This document shows, piece by piece, positions 1 to 8,592 of a stretch of 12,254 bases of DNA. The DNA comes from Phoronis ovalis (taxonomy: Eukaryota; Phoronida; Phoronidae): assembly GCA_028565635.1 (NCBI GenBank), contig JAOXYB010046657.1, positions 1 through 12,254 on the forward strand. The letters run 5' to 3'. Position numbers and translations under genes: made by a program. Within the stretch, counting starts at the first letter, position 1, and the number at the start of each line of letters is the position of its first letter. The notes beneath the pieces are model-generated. The model was given only the letters and a program-made list of their open reading frames with translations, ran no database searches and was not told where the DNA came from.

Positions 1-340
1 TATGTATATTTATAAGTATTCAATGTCACTTGTAAGAATCTTATATGTAAATAAACAACAAACCTTCTGGTATTAAAAGATATGATAACATAAAAAGGTG
101 CCAAATTGACAGACTTAGTAAACAAAAATTGTACAACCCCTCTGCTATAGAAACATTTAAATAGTAACATTTCTTTTAGCTTTTAAAAATGTTTCTTTGA
201 CTTTATTTTGACATAAAATATAAACCTGAATCGGATATTTTAGAAAATAACCGGACTGTAAATAATTTTAAGATCAAAAGCATTTCACTACTGCTTTGAT
301 AAAATTCTTACAAATAAATATACTTAATATTGTAATGTAC
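1..340 (-). other. Intron 10 of the CCDC177-like gene (partial)
   Basis: AT-rich sequence beyond exon 10. No exon with a good acceptor, open phase-0 frame and donor was found. One weak open stretch (about 170-226) is listed as rejected. Nothing else is seen. Confidence 0.5.
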
Positions 341-394
341 CTGAGATTTTTTCCTAACCATGTCTTTTTTCTGTTTATTTAAAATTTTCATTTC
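341..394 (-). CDS. CCDC177-like: CCDC177-like exon 10 (54-nt exon, residues 378-395)
   Basis: A small exon, found by splice signals and phase. The acceptor is TTATATTTCAG and the donor TCAG|GTACAT, with exactly 18 codons between them (EMKILNKQKKDMVRKKSQ) and no stop, in the phase 0 that exon 9 requires. The residues are hydrophilic and helix-forming like their neighbours. No counterpart was aligned from memory, so this call rests on the splice sites and composition. The gene must continue to the left of the window. Confidence 0.68.
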
Positions 395-3300
395 CTGAAA
401 TATAATTAATTTTGACGTATAACAAGAGGTTTGCCTTGACAAACAGTGCCCATCTCAGCCTATCTTGGGAATAAACTTGGTCGCCAGTTGACTATAATGG
501 AATTGATCCAAATCAAAATTGACAAGTACTTTGGTCTTTACGTGCTCCAAACTTAAAAGGATCGCTTTACGTATTAGCTTTCAAGTTATGGACAAACTAG
601 CTTGACTGACAAAAAACAATTAGCTGCAGACAGAGAAAAACCAATTTGTAAGTATTGCTAATATGTTACTAACCCTGTCAGTTTGAAGCCTGGACTGCAG
701 CTCTTCTCGTTTATAATCATTCAAAGCAACAGCTGCCTCTCGCTCTGCCCTAATAGCCGATGCATGGGTCTTCCTCAGCTGTTCCTGTTCGAGCTGTAAG
801 AAATATTTGTCAAATACAACTTCCATAACAAATAAGATTCGGTTTTCTATGAACTATATGCATTATAAAACTTTCCAAACATGCTGACTACCATATTTAT
901 TGTGACAAAAGCCAACAACAGTCAATCTCTAACAAATAGAAAGTTTCCTTTAGATTACCCTTTCTAGCTCTTTTTCTCTTCGCTCTTCAGCTAGTGCAGC
1001 TCTGCGTTGATTTTCTGACGATATTTTATTATAAATTCTTTTCTTTCGTTCTTCTTCCCATAAACGTCTTGCAGTATTTCCGTTGGTTAGTTGAACTCTT
1101 TCTTGTTCATGCTTTGCAACCATGGTTTCTAAAAGTTTCTGGTCCTGGAGAAAATCATTACTGTCATTTATTCACAAATATTAGACTCACAAAGCATCAG
1201 TTATTTATTTCATTGACTTCACATTAAAATTTAATAATCATTCATATGTTTCAATGGGCCTGCAAATGACAAAAGTTAGATTTGTCGTAGCAAACATTAA
1301 CGTAATATTGCAGCCTTGAATAGACTAGTTGCTTTGCTGACCAGAGAGGAGGGATGTCATAGTATGACACTCAATTACCTTTTCTGTGACATATGATTTT
1401 GATGCATTTAAATCTTTGCGCAGCTTTCTATTTTTAATTGGACAGGCTGAATCAACACTTGAAGCACGGTATCGCCAAGGTGATGACACAGTTATTCCTA
1501 GTTCAGATGGAGACATGGGCCTTGATCCAGGAAGAGTGGAGGATTTTCTTCTGTAGTGATAACAAAACACAATAGTGTATAAATACAAAACAAGAAGAAG
1601 ACCAGAAATATTTCTGCCCAACTCTCACCCATAGTTAAGTTCACATTCTTGCATGTCCTATTAACTATAGTAAAATAAACTTGACAAGAATTTAAACTGT
1701 TTCAAACTTCCTGTTCCAGTAATTTTAAAAAAATACCTAAAAAGTTTTAGGTAATTTTTTGAAGGAGCAGTTTTAAGTTTGATATCGGATAAAAACTTAA
1801 TTCCTTCACTTTTGGCAAAGACCCCCTGCCTCTCACTAAAACTTATCTGTCTTGTACTGATATCGCAAGGTTTTTTATTGTCACATTCTGCTATTATACA
1901 TCGTTTTTACATAATAGTATAAATTTATAGTGTCATCACAATTATAAATACATGCATATACCGAGAATAAAATTTCGACAAAAGGAAAATTTCGTTTTAA
2001 AATTTATTTTTTGATATAACTTCGATAAGCAATTCAAACAACTTAGATAAACAATTTGAACTTAATCATTAACACAAGCTGAAATGTATTTAAAACTAAT
2101 CTGTTTCATCAGTAAAGAAAAGTATCAACTAACTCAAAACTTGCAACTGTGTACACCTACAAAGAGGAAAAATACAGGAAATTAAAATGAATAACACATA
2201 CTAATACTGTTTTTCTATATTCAGTAATTCATATTCAATTTTTTTTACACTGCACTTTAGAAGTCTAACCTACAGCTTAGAACCTTAACAAAAATTGAGT
2301 TGATGCTTGAGTTTATACCTACGTAAGGTTATCAGTTAATTGAGGAAGTTCGAGACATAAGAAATCGACCCTACAGGTTTATATATCACAAGTACAAGGA
2401 ATGTGAAGAGCACTGGTGATCAGAGAGCTTCACATCAGATCTAAGAAATACATCAGAGTCAGTATTATCGGCCTTGCATTTTGAGTTCCAAATTTTTTTT
2501 GGCTACATTACGTATATACATGTATTTGTTCATTCAACAACTGCTGCTATTTACTGAATAATCAATATATAAATATGGCAGTACCACTTTCTCGTGACCA
2601 GCCCGAGACAGAAGTTGTGATGTAACACGGAAAAAACATTGATACTATGCTTCTAAAGACGCTATGTTTGGATCATTTTCTTATTTTAACTGTCTAATCC
2701 CAATGTAGAACATGATATGAAAAGTTTAGTCCTAAATCGGTTTTGTTGGATGAAAACTCGAACCCTCTTCTTCCCGAACTAAAAGAATTAAGTTTTTTGT
2801 CTGACATCGACCCTCATTCCTAACAAATAAGAAATCGAATGCATATAGATACCATGTCAGTTGCTATTATTTTCGGTTCGATTAGACTCAGTTATAAACA
2901 GCAGCGTCAAATAGTAACATACACCCTAATCATTCAAAAAAAATATAAAGAAGCGTAAACTTAAAAACATGATACTTTTTAATACAAACAATCTGCAATC
3001 CCTGCTTGATAATCAATTCTGATCCTCGAAGTATATAAAATTAGAATATTCTAATAAATTTAATTCTAAAATGTTCTCATTGCAAAAGAAAATTTGAGAT
3101 CTTCATAGATTTTTGATTTATTTTTACAGTTGGATTTTTATTACCTTAAGCTTTTTTTCCTTTTTAATTCGGCATACGATTCACTACATGTTCTGGGATA
3201 TTTATGTTCCTTCAATAATTCTTGTGCTCTAAAAGAAGAAACCACAAAATAGTCATTAATATTTGGTCAAATTTATACAAATTTCAGCTGCAAGATTAAT

Positions 3301-6300
3301 AAAAGACTTCCTTGGAAATTCTCATTTTGCTCAGGATGAAAAAAGGTATTTCTGCAGGCAATAACTGCAAAACAGTCAAAGACTTGACCTTCATCTGGGA
3401 GCGTGCCTGTCAAAATATTATTCTAGATGTTGATGTTATCCAAAAGAGTTTAAATACTTGTAAATTATAGTAATAACAAAAAATATCACATAAAACTAAA
3501 TACGGATTACAAATGTGACATTCTGTTATAAGTGAGTAAATCAATAGCAGATTTGTTTTCAAAATAAAACACTCCCTTGAAAATGTGTGTAATTCACACT
3601 TCAATGTCCATTAACTTTTAATACCTTGGAAAGCTATATTAGGTAACTACTTTGATTGGATGATGGATTATCAGTCAGGCGTTAATCTCATGGTGGGTAA
3701 TGTAAAACATAACAGACTGTAAACAGTGCATTCTAAGACAGTTAATTAAGCACAACTGTTCTTGAGGATGCTGTCAACACATAAAAGGTTTGTTTTACCC
3801 AACGAGTTGTGTAGTTGCTACTTTCATTTTTTCTTTGATATCACAGAATGACAAAACTGAAGTTATTTACTTCCCACTAACATTATTTCTCACAAAATTA
3901 CATTTATTTATTATTTTCTACAATTTACAGATTAATTTACTGACACTGTGAACAGTAAATAAAATGATTTAATACCGTTTATTAATTTCATCTTGTGTTA
4001 CTCTATCATGGCCAACTGAAGTGGTCCAAGCTGTCCGTCTTCGTTGTAAACTTCCAATGCCAAGGTCTGATTCTACAATATACGTTTATTTTAATCAACA
4101 ACATTACCATGTAAACTTTCAAAAGAAGAATGAGAATTGATATATTATTATACTAGAATCTTTAATACTGATTATAAAATCATGCCTACTAGTTGTTCAA
4201 CACTGAATAATTAAAGCATATAAGTTAGACAATTTAATACCTGCTGAATCAGATATCTGTGGTTTTGAATATGTCGACTTTCTAGTAAAATAAGGAGAAT
4301 ATTGTTCTTTGGTTTTTTTAGACAACTGTCTGGCTTCTTCCAAAATAATTCTTTCACGTTCATCTCGACATGTTTTTAGTTTTTCTAAAAGATACAGAAT
4401 TTTTCATTAAAATTTTTATAAATTTCACACAATAATAATCATTAGAAATATACCAAAGTATAATTATCTAATAAGCAATGAGACAAAAATAAAACAATGT
4501 ATCAAGACACAAGAACTTTTCATACTGCTATGTATGGTTGTTAGAATGAAGCTTTGTGATGTAACGAATATCAGTTGTGACAAAAATAATAAGAAAATCA
4601 ATAATCCTGAGCAGTTATGGACTGTGTTGGTCTATCTTTGTCAAAAAGAAACAGATACTGCCGCATCTCAAGTCAAAATATGTATAACTAAACAAGGCGG
4701 TCATAGCATTTTTGAGACTGAGAATTAAAATTGGACTTAATCTTTCCTAAATCTGGCTACCTTTATTCCAAGGAGGTACTCAAATAAACACTTATGTTCC
4801 CTTAGATATAATAAAGAAAGGTGTCAGATTATTCAACGCGGTTTTAACAAAAAAGTGGACAATATTATAGAGTAGAACCTTGACACCACTGGACAGGACA
4901 TTTTATAGTTACCTGATACAAAATATTATAGAGTAGAACCTTGACACCACTGGACAGGACATTTTATAGAACTTTACTTGATACAAAATATTATAGAGTA
5001 GAACCTTGACACCACTGGACAGGACATTTTATAGTTACTTGATACAAAATATTTCTATAACCAAACAAAACAATACAACACTTCAGAGATTACCACTTTA
5101 CATGTCAGTCTCATGAATAAATAACCATTTTTATACAAACTATAATATCAATACCTGTATGATGTCAAAAGGAATAATATACAACTTACTATAATGTTTA
5201 TTACAGTACACCATAATCTAGGAGAATTTTTTAACAATAGGGGTTATCTGTTGACAACTCACTTTGTCGGAGAGCTTCTTCCTCGTCATAAATTTTATAA
5301 ACCGATCGTGTGGCGTAGCCTTCTGGGTATAATTCGTCTTGATATTCTTGAAGAGACTTATAAAGTAATTCCGCTGGCTAAAATAAACAAGGCTATGATG
5401 AGAACCTTGTCAGAAATTAAATTGATATTGTTCTACCAATCGTGAAAATTTGGTGCTTGTTAATTTTACCTAACAATTGTTTCAATGGTAACAATTTAAT
5501 AATTTTGTTTAATTTCTTTTAAAGAAAAACATGAAAAAAGTATCATATTTTATGTAAACTTATAAAACTGATACCTTTTTATATATTTCTTTTTAAAAAA
5601 TTAATAAATGTTCTTTTTATGTGGAAGAATTTTTATTTTTAACACAAGTTGTTACAAATTGTGTAATATTTCGTTTTTACATTTTCCAAAAAGATTAAAT
5701 ATGTTAATTTTAAGAAACATATGTGATTCCGTTAAACATTCCTTTCTCATTATGTTTGTAACTTTATTTTTCCATAAATAATCTTAATTTTTTTTTTAAC
5801 AACCAATTTCAAATAGAAGATGTTATTACCTGTGTAGGAATTTGCTATTGTTACAAGGGGTAAATTTCAAACTTGTGTAATTTAATACGTAACCCCGGTT
5901 TAAGCAAGTATTTGGTGTATATCGAGAGATCAACTTAATCTTATATTTTTTCTATCGCAAAATAAATATAAAAAGTGTATTTATATTAAAAATTTTTTAC
6001 TTCTTTTGACCATGCACCCACGACAACAACAATCTTGTGTTTTGACCAAGTTAGCTTTAGTTTAAAGTAAAAAATAATGAGTTGTTTCCCAAGTAAAACC
6101 TTATAGCATTGAAACTACATCCATTGCTGCTTAGTTTGGAACCTTCATTTACTTTCCATTGTCTCTTGAAAACTTGTGAAATTGATTACAACAAATGCAT
6201 TTCAATCAAACTGTTAAATGTCGCCAGATTTGTGCAACAAGAATGTGAACTGAGTCACATACAATAAGTAAACTAAAAACTTTAGCTTTTTCTGGATGAT

Positions 6301-7785
6301 TGTAATTTCAGAATTTATGATTCAGTTTAATATTTGATATTTCACTTTGTAACTTTTTTAATGAAAGTTTCATTATCATTTTATATATTATTAAACTGAG
6401 TTCAGTCACTTTTGGGAAAATTTGTAACTTTTGTTTATAAAGTATACGTAATTTCAAATAATAATGTGTGTGTATATATTAACTGTATTGAGAAGTTAAC
6501 AAGAAGGACTTTTAAGGATGTAATAGAACAATGTAATTTTGTGAACATTAATGACAGAAAAACCTGCTTATTTGTGAAATAAAATATTAAATACATAGAA
6601 ATTAATGTGTCATGATATTATCATTTGTACTGTTTTTGCATATTAGTAATTAAACCAAGTTTGTGGTCTAAGATAATAAAAAAACATGAATATTATATAT
6701 ATGTATTCCTTAGACCACTAAAATTTTTGCCATTTGGTATCTCTATATATGGAAGGGATCCCTAAGTAACAACCATATCCGGTGACCACTTTGATGACAG
6801 TCTCCCTTTTGCCAGTCAGTCATGCACTACATTGTTACAAACCCTAGGTTACAAACCTACAGCATATAATATAACTTACCTTTACTTGGTGTCTGGCACA
6901 AGCTTCTAAAGATCGAGGACTTGTTAAAACATATTTGATATCACGGAATTCAGAGTTATCAAAAGTATACAGGTCTACTGGAGGAAGAAATTCTTGGCTG
7001 GTTCTTGCACCTCTTTTTGTGACTGCAAAAAGATGTTTTTTTAACCAAAAAAACATTTGGATATATTTTCTACAATTTCGACTATATAATGAATATATGT
7101 ATAGGATGTTGCTTCAGTCCTTAATATTAATCCTTAACAGGGACAGTAATAAATATACATGTGCGGGGATACAACTACTTTTAATTTCTGTTAGATTTCA
7201 TACAAAAGCAATTTGACTAAAGCAACTCAAATAGATTGATTATATCTAAGTAAAAAACAAACATAATACAACTTCCATGATATTACTATAAACAATAAAA
7301 AACACCATTCACTTCATTTGACTCTCATTCATGTTGTTAAATGGGGCAATAAATAAGTAATGAATGATACTTCGAGACACCGCCTAGTGGCGCCTAGTAC
7401 AAAAGGTACCTAGTGATAAAAGAGTGGCCCTATCAAATACATGTATATAAATACAATATTTTTATTTTTGATTGTTCTCCATCCATGGAACTCTTATATT
7501 ATACAATTAGGATATCACAAGTGAGATACTAGAAAAAAATATATTTGAAAACATGTAAGTCGTGATAATAATCCAGGACAAGCACGAACTTAGTCATAAC
7601 ACTATTAACAGTTGACTTCTGTCAGACAATGTCCCGCAGTGAATAGGCTTGGTTGGGTTCAGTGTACAGTTTATAAAAAAGCTTCTTGTAAAATATCAAA
7701 GTACGCAGTACTTACTAGAGTTGGATGATCCCATAACATTCTCACAATCATAATCACTTTCATCTAAATGCTTCCACTCAGGCAT
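341..7785 (-). CDS. CCDC177-like: CCDC177-like coiled-coil protein, ten exons seen, 3' end off the left edge
   Basis: Seen: ten minus-strand exons joined at GT-AG sites with no phase conflict give 395 residues from an ATG at 7785-7783 (A at -3; in-frame TAG two codons upstream). Layout: acidic start (MPEWKHLDESDYD, 1-13); signature block at about 24-109 with DLYTFDNSE, YVLTSPRSLEACAR and the PAELLYK segment; charged helix KLKTCRDERERIILEEA from about 111; Ser/Arg-rich linker (about 130-265); then Glu/Arg/Lys-rich coiled coil (about 276-395). Established from memory: vertebrate CCDC177 (about 700 residues) has the same order, including an almost identical TSPRSLEACAR segment, a Q-C-R-A-E-R-E-R helix and a DRKIAALMLARH segment comparable to DQKLLETMVAKH here. 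The molecular role of the family is poorly known, so none is assigned. No signal peptide or membrane segment is visible. Inference: roughly the C-terminal 40 percent lies outside the window. The family call is strong; whether it is a strict one-to-one orthologue is untested. Confidence 0.88.
674..793 (-). CDS. CCDC177-like: CCDC177-like exon 9 (coiled coil, residues 338-377)
   Basis: The acceptor is ATTTCTTACAG and the donor CAGG|GTTAGT, a slightly weak donor. It encodes 40 residues, LEQEQLRKTHASAIRAEREA and then AVALNDYKREELQSRLQTDR, continuing the charged helix. It is phase 0 at both ends. A Met upstream in the open frame lies in the intron and is not a start. Confidence 0.88.
959..1144 (-). 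CDS. CCDC177-like: CCDC177-like exon 8 (start of coiled coil, residues 276-337)
   Basis: The acceptor is TTTTCTCCAG and the donor AAGG|GTAATC. It encodes 62 residues beginning DQKLLETMVAKHEQERVQL and ending RRAALAEERREKELER, with a high content of Glu, Arg, Lys and Gln and no proline, typical of a long charged coiled-coil helix. The DQKLLETMVAKH start corresponds to the DRKIAALMLARH segment I recall from human CCDC177. It is phase 0 at both ends. Confidence 0.9.
1379..1550 (-). CDS. CCDC177-like: CCDC177-like exon 7 (Ser/Arg-rich linker, residues 218-275)
   Basis: The acceptor is TATCACTACAG and the donor AAAG|GTAATT. It encodes 58 residues rich in Ser, Arg and Pro, for example KSSTLPGSRPMSPSELG, then SSPWRYRASSVDS. 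The SP and RxxS patterns could be kinase sites, but this is inference. It ends with SKSYVTEK in phase 0, immediately before the coiled coil of exon 8. A longer open frame running into the upstream intron overstates this exon. Confidence 0.87.
1551..3144 (-). other. Intron 6 of the CCDC177-like gene (1,594 bp)
   Basis: The phases of exons 6 and 7 join directly, so no coding exon is required here and none was found. The contents are AT-rich filler, a short inverted repeat at 2401-2435 and a tRNA B-box-like string near 2750-2770 without a matching A box. No transposon boundary is seen. Confidence 0.7.
3145..3228 (-). CDS. CCDC177-like: CCDC177-like exon 6 (residues 190-217)
   Basis: The acceptor is CTTCTTTTAG and the donor TAAG|GTAATA. 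This short 84-nt exon encodes RAQELLKEHKYPRTCSES, then YAELKRKKSL. An alternative acceptor two bases on (AGAG) would break the frame, so the first AG was chosen. The exon leaves two bases that form an Arg codon with exon 7. Confidence 0.82.
3229..3975 (-). other. Intron 5 of the CCDC177-like gene (747 bp)
   Basis: Donor GTATTA and acceptor TTTTAG. AT-rich, with an open 64-codon minus frame at 3410-3604 that is hydrophobic and full of Ile/Phe/Tyr, as expected by chance in such sequence. No repeat boundary is recognised. Confidence 0.7.
3976..4072 (-). CDS. CCDC177-like: CCDC177-like exon 5 (residues 158-189)
   Basis: The acceptor is TATATTGTAG and the donor AACG|GTATTA. It encodes ESDLGIGSLQRRRTAW, then TTSVGHDRVTQDEINK. 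It has no recognisable motif. It is basic and Ser/Thr-rich and lies where vertebrate CCDC177 has a long low-complexity linker. The 97-nt exon fits only with phase 1 entry and phase 2 exit, which both neighbours match. Confidence 0.85.
4241..4384 (-). CDS. CCDC177-like: CCDC177-like exon 4 (residues 110-157)
   Basis: The acceptor is GTATCTTTTAG and the donor GCAG|GTATTA. It encodes KKLKTCRDERERIILEEA followed by a Lys/Ser/Thr-rich tail ending in PQISDSA. The Cys-Arg-Asp-Glu-Arg-Glu-Arg run corresponds to the charged helix that follows the signature domain in vertebrate CCDC177. The exon is entered with one base carried over and leaves one base, so both junctions are phase 1. Confidence 0.9.
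4385..5262 (-). other. Intron 3 of the CCDC177-like gene, carrying a minisatellite
   Basis: 878 bp between exons 3 and 4. It holds the three-copy tandem repeat at 4861-5047. A plus-strand 64-codon frame at 4534-4728 has no family resemblance or splice context and is treated as chance. Confidence 0.7.
4861..5047. repeat. Tandem repeat, three copies of about 61 bp
   Basis: Copies begin at 4861, 4922 and 4987 with AATATTATAGAGTAGAACC. They are nearly identical across the core TTGACACCACTGGACAGGAC. Copy 2 is 65 bp because of a small insertion after TTTTATAG; copies 1 and 3 are 61 bp. A partial fourth start (AATATT) follows at 5048. The near-identity of copies implies recent duplication. It lies inside intron 3 and has no coding consequence. 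Confidence 0.95.
5263..5377 (-). CDS. CCDC177-like: CCDC177-like exon 3 (residues 72-109)
   Basis: The acceptor is TTTATTTTAG and the donor CAAA|GTGAGT. The 38 complete codons read PAELLYKSLQEYQDELYP, then a GYATRSVYKIYDEEEALRQ helix, continuing the conserved N-terminal domain of the CCDC177 family without a gap. It starts in phase 0 and ends with one base, which completes an AAA codon with exon 4. The plus-strand open frame at 5194-5445 is its antisense shadow. Confidence 0.93.
5378..6879 (-). other. Intron 2 of the CCDC177-like gene (1,502 bp)
   Basis: The longest well-delimited intron of the conserved N-terminal domain. It is strongly AT-rich with many T-runs and has no open frame worth reporting. 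The only structure noticed is a 10-bp inverted repeat at 6663-6718. Confidence 0.75.
6663..6718. repeat. Short inverted repeat, 10-bp arms
   Basis: GTGGTCTAAG at 6663-6672 is the exact reverse complement of CTTAGACCAC at 6709-6718, and partial matching continues outward. The 36-nt spacer is an A-run and alternating AT. This could be a tiny MITE remnant or a chance palindrome. Confidence 0.6.
6880..7022 (-). CDS. CCDC177-like: CCDC177-like exon 2 (signature exon, residues 24-71)
   Basis: The acceptor TTTTTGCAG precedes the exon and the donor is AAAG|GTAAGT. It encodes 48 residues (one split codon plus 47) including FLPPVDLYTFDNSEF and YVLTSPRSLEACARHQVK. This stretch is the most diagnostic part of the gene: the core YVLTSPRSLEACAR is, as I recall it, identical in vertebrate CCDC177. 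The exon ends in phase 0 and runs directly into the PAELLY segment of exon 3, which continues the family pattern (vertebrate KPVELLPR). The plus-strand open frame over the same bases is a shadow. Confidence 0.93.
7023..7715 (-). other. Intron 1 of the CCDC177-like gene (693 bp)
   Basis: Donor GTAAGT and acceptor TTTTTGCAG. The plus-strand open frame 6935-7216 that enters it is the antisense of exon 2. It contains the CTAG-rich GC cluster at 7381-7415; otherwise nothing is seen. Confidence 0.7.
7381..7415. repeat. GC-rich CTAG cluster with direct repeats
   Basis: CGCCTAGTGG at 7381-7390 is followed at once by CGCCTAGTAC at 7391-7400, and GGTACCTAGTG comes at 7405-7415. Four CTAG/GTAC palindromic cores occur in 35 bases inside otherwise AT-rich sequence. 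A resemblance to animal CTCF sites is loose, with two mismatches at core positions. Its role is unknown. Confidence 0.5.
7716..7785 (-). CDS. CCDC177-like: CCDC177-like exon 1 (start codon, residues 1-23)
   Basis: The start codon is 7785-7783 and the exon encodes MPEWKHLDESDYDCENVM plus five more residues. It ends TCTA|GTAAGT, a near-consensus donor, leaving one base that joins TC of exon 2 to form ATC (Ile). The reading frame upstream is closed by TAG at 7791-7789, which fixes this ATG as the first in-frame start. The acidic, short N-terminus is unlike anything catalytic and is probably disordered. Confidence 0.75.
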
Positions 7786-7788
7786 TTT

Positions 7789-7899
7789 CTAAATTGCGCA
7801 AGGGATTCGATAAAATCCACAGCAACTACTGACATTCAAATATTGTTCATCTCTGCGCAACAAATCTCGTGCTCTCTCGTAACCCACTTTTGTCTGATT
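7789..7899 (-). other. Probable 5' leader exon of the CCDC177-like gene, open up to TAG
   Basis: A T-rich tract ending TTTTTAAG precedes 7899 and could be a 3' splice site. From there 36 sense codons run in the same frame as the main protein to a TAG at 7791-7789, followed by AAA and the ATG. The peptide would include KVGYERARDLLRRDEQYL and CCGFYRIPCAI. I do not recognise it. Simplest reading: 5' untranslated leader with a chance open frame in a less AT-rich stretch. Alternative: an upstream reading frame, or a frame joined to the main one by readthrough. Confidence 0.35.
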
Positions 7900-7946
7900 C
7901 TTAAAAATATTTGAACAAAAGAACAAAATATTTAAAAAAAACTGTT

Positions 7947-8132
7947 TCATTGAAATCTACTTGTGGCAAATAATGTACTAAGTTTCAACACTGTCCAAAA
8001 GGCTTCATATGCCAATTTGAAGTTTGTTTCAAACCCTTTCAAACGAGATTGACCTAATTTTGAAACATGGTCAAAATATGACTCAGGAATCGTGCCAGAA
8101 AAGTGACTTTTGTTTACTAGGAGTTGTACCAA
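7947..8132 (-). other. Unassigned 61-codon open frame upstream of the CCDC177-like gene
   Basis: A minus-strand frame from an ATG at 8132 reads MVQLLVNKSHFSGTIPE and then YFDHVSKLGQSRLKGFETNF before ending in TGA. It has mixed, fairly protein-like composition but matches nothing I know. Placed 160-350 bp upstream of the CCDC177-like start, on the same strand, it could be an upstream ORF or part of a 5' exon. Chance is equally likely. Confidence 0.2.
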
Positions 8133-8546
8133 GCTTTCACGGTTTGATTTGATGTAAGAAGGCGGATATCATATTTACATAAGTTTTGCATATTTTTTAT
8201 GTGTAGCGGGATTCCCTTGCGTTGATATTTTGTGAGTATGCATACGAGATAAAAAGTACACATGTCAAGCACAAATTATTTTTTGTTTGAACTGAGTTTC
8301 GCTGATAATGATAGAAATGACTGGAGTCACGTAGACACTATTACTTGGATAGAGTAAGACTAAGACTAAGAGCAATTGATTTGACTTCATTGTTCTTAGA
8401 CGGTGTTCTAAAAAGATCTTCGTCTATTTTCATTGTGAGTAATTATAATTGATTTGACAGTTTCCTTTTGTGTGTCCTGGACATAAGTCGTTATAAGTCT
8501 AATTCTTGTCCTAAGTATTCCGCTGTAGATATTGTATTCAAGCTGC

Positions 8547-8592
8547 AAGGACCCCTTTGGAAACAAGCCTCGTGGCTTTAAGGGCTATCCTT
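8547..8592 (+). repeat. Nested 15-bp stem-loop in the LINE tail
   Basis: Three stacked stems pair exactly: AAGGA (8547-8551) with TCCTT (8588-8592), CCCTT (8553-8557) with AAGGG (8580-8584), and AAGCC (8565-8569) with GGCTT (8574-8578) around a TCGT tetraloop. Such structure in RNA is consistent with a reverse-transcriptase recognition element. Confidence 0.8.

Noticed and set aside
170-226. Possible further phase-0 exon of the CCDC177-like gene (VYILCQNKVKETFLKAKRN)
   Set aside because: The acceptor has a weak pyrimidine tract and the donor (AAT|GTTACT) is poor; the residues begin hydrophobic, unlike the coiled coil.
994-1227. Plus-strand open frame of 77 codons
   Set aside because: It is antisense to coiled-coil exon 8, which has matched splice sites and family resemblance.
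2401-2435. Inverted repeat ATGTGAAG / CTTCACAT with a 19-nt loop
   Set aside because: Eight-base arms with no extension; expected by chance in a window of this size.
2745-2775. tRNA B-box-like string on the minus strand (GGTTCGAGTT)
   Set aside because: No matching A box or acceptor-stem pairing upstream, so neither a tRNA nor a SINE can be supported.
3410-3604. Minus-strand 64-codon frame in intron 5
   Set aside because: Hydrophobic Ile/Phe/Tyr-rich composition typical of AT-rich chance frames; exons 5 and 6 join in phase without it.
4534-4728. Plus-strand 64-codon frame in intron 3
   Set aside because: No recognisable motif, no splice context on that strand, and it lies inside an intron of the opposite-strand gene.
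5194-5445. Plus-strand 83-codon frame
   Set aside because: Antisense shadow of exon 3, which is strongly supported on the minus strand.
6935-7216. Plus-strand 93-codon frame
   Set aside because: Antisense shadow of the signature exon 2 running on into intron 1.
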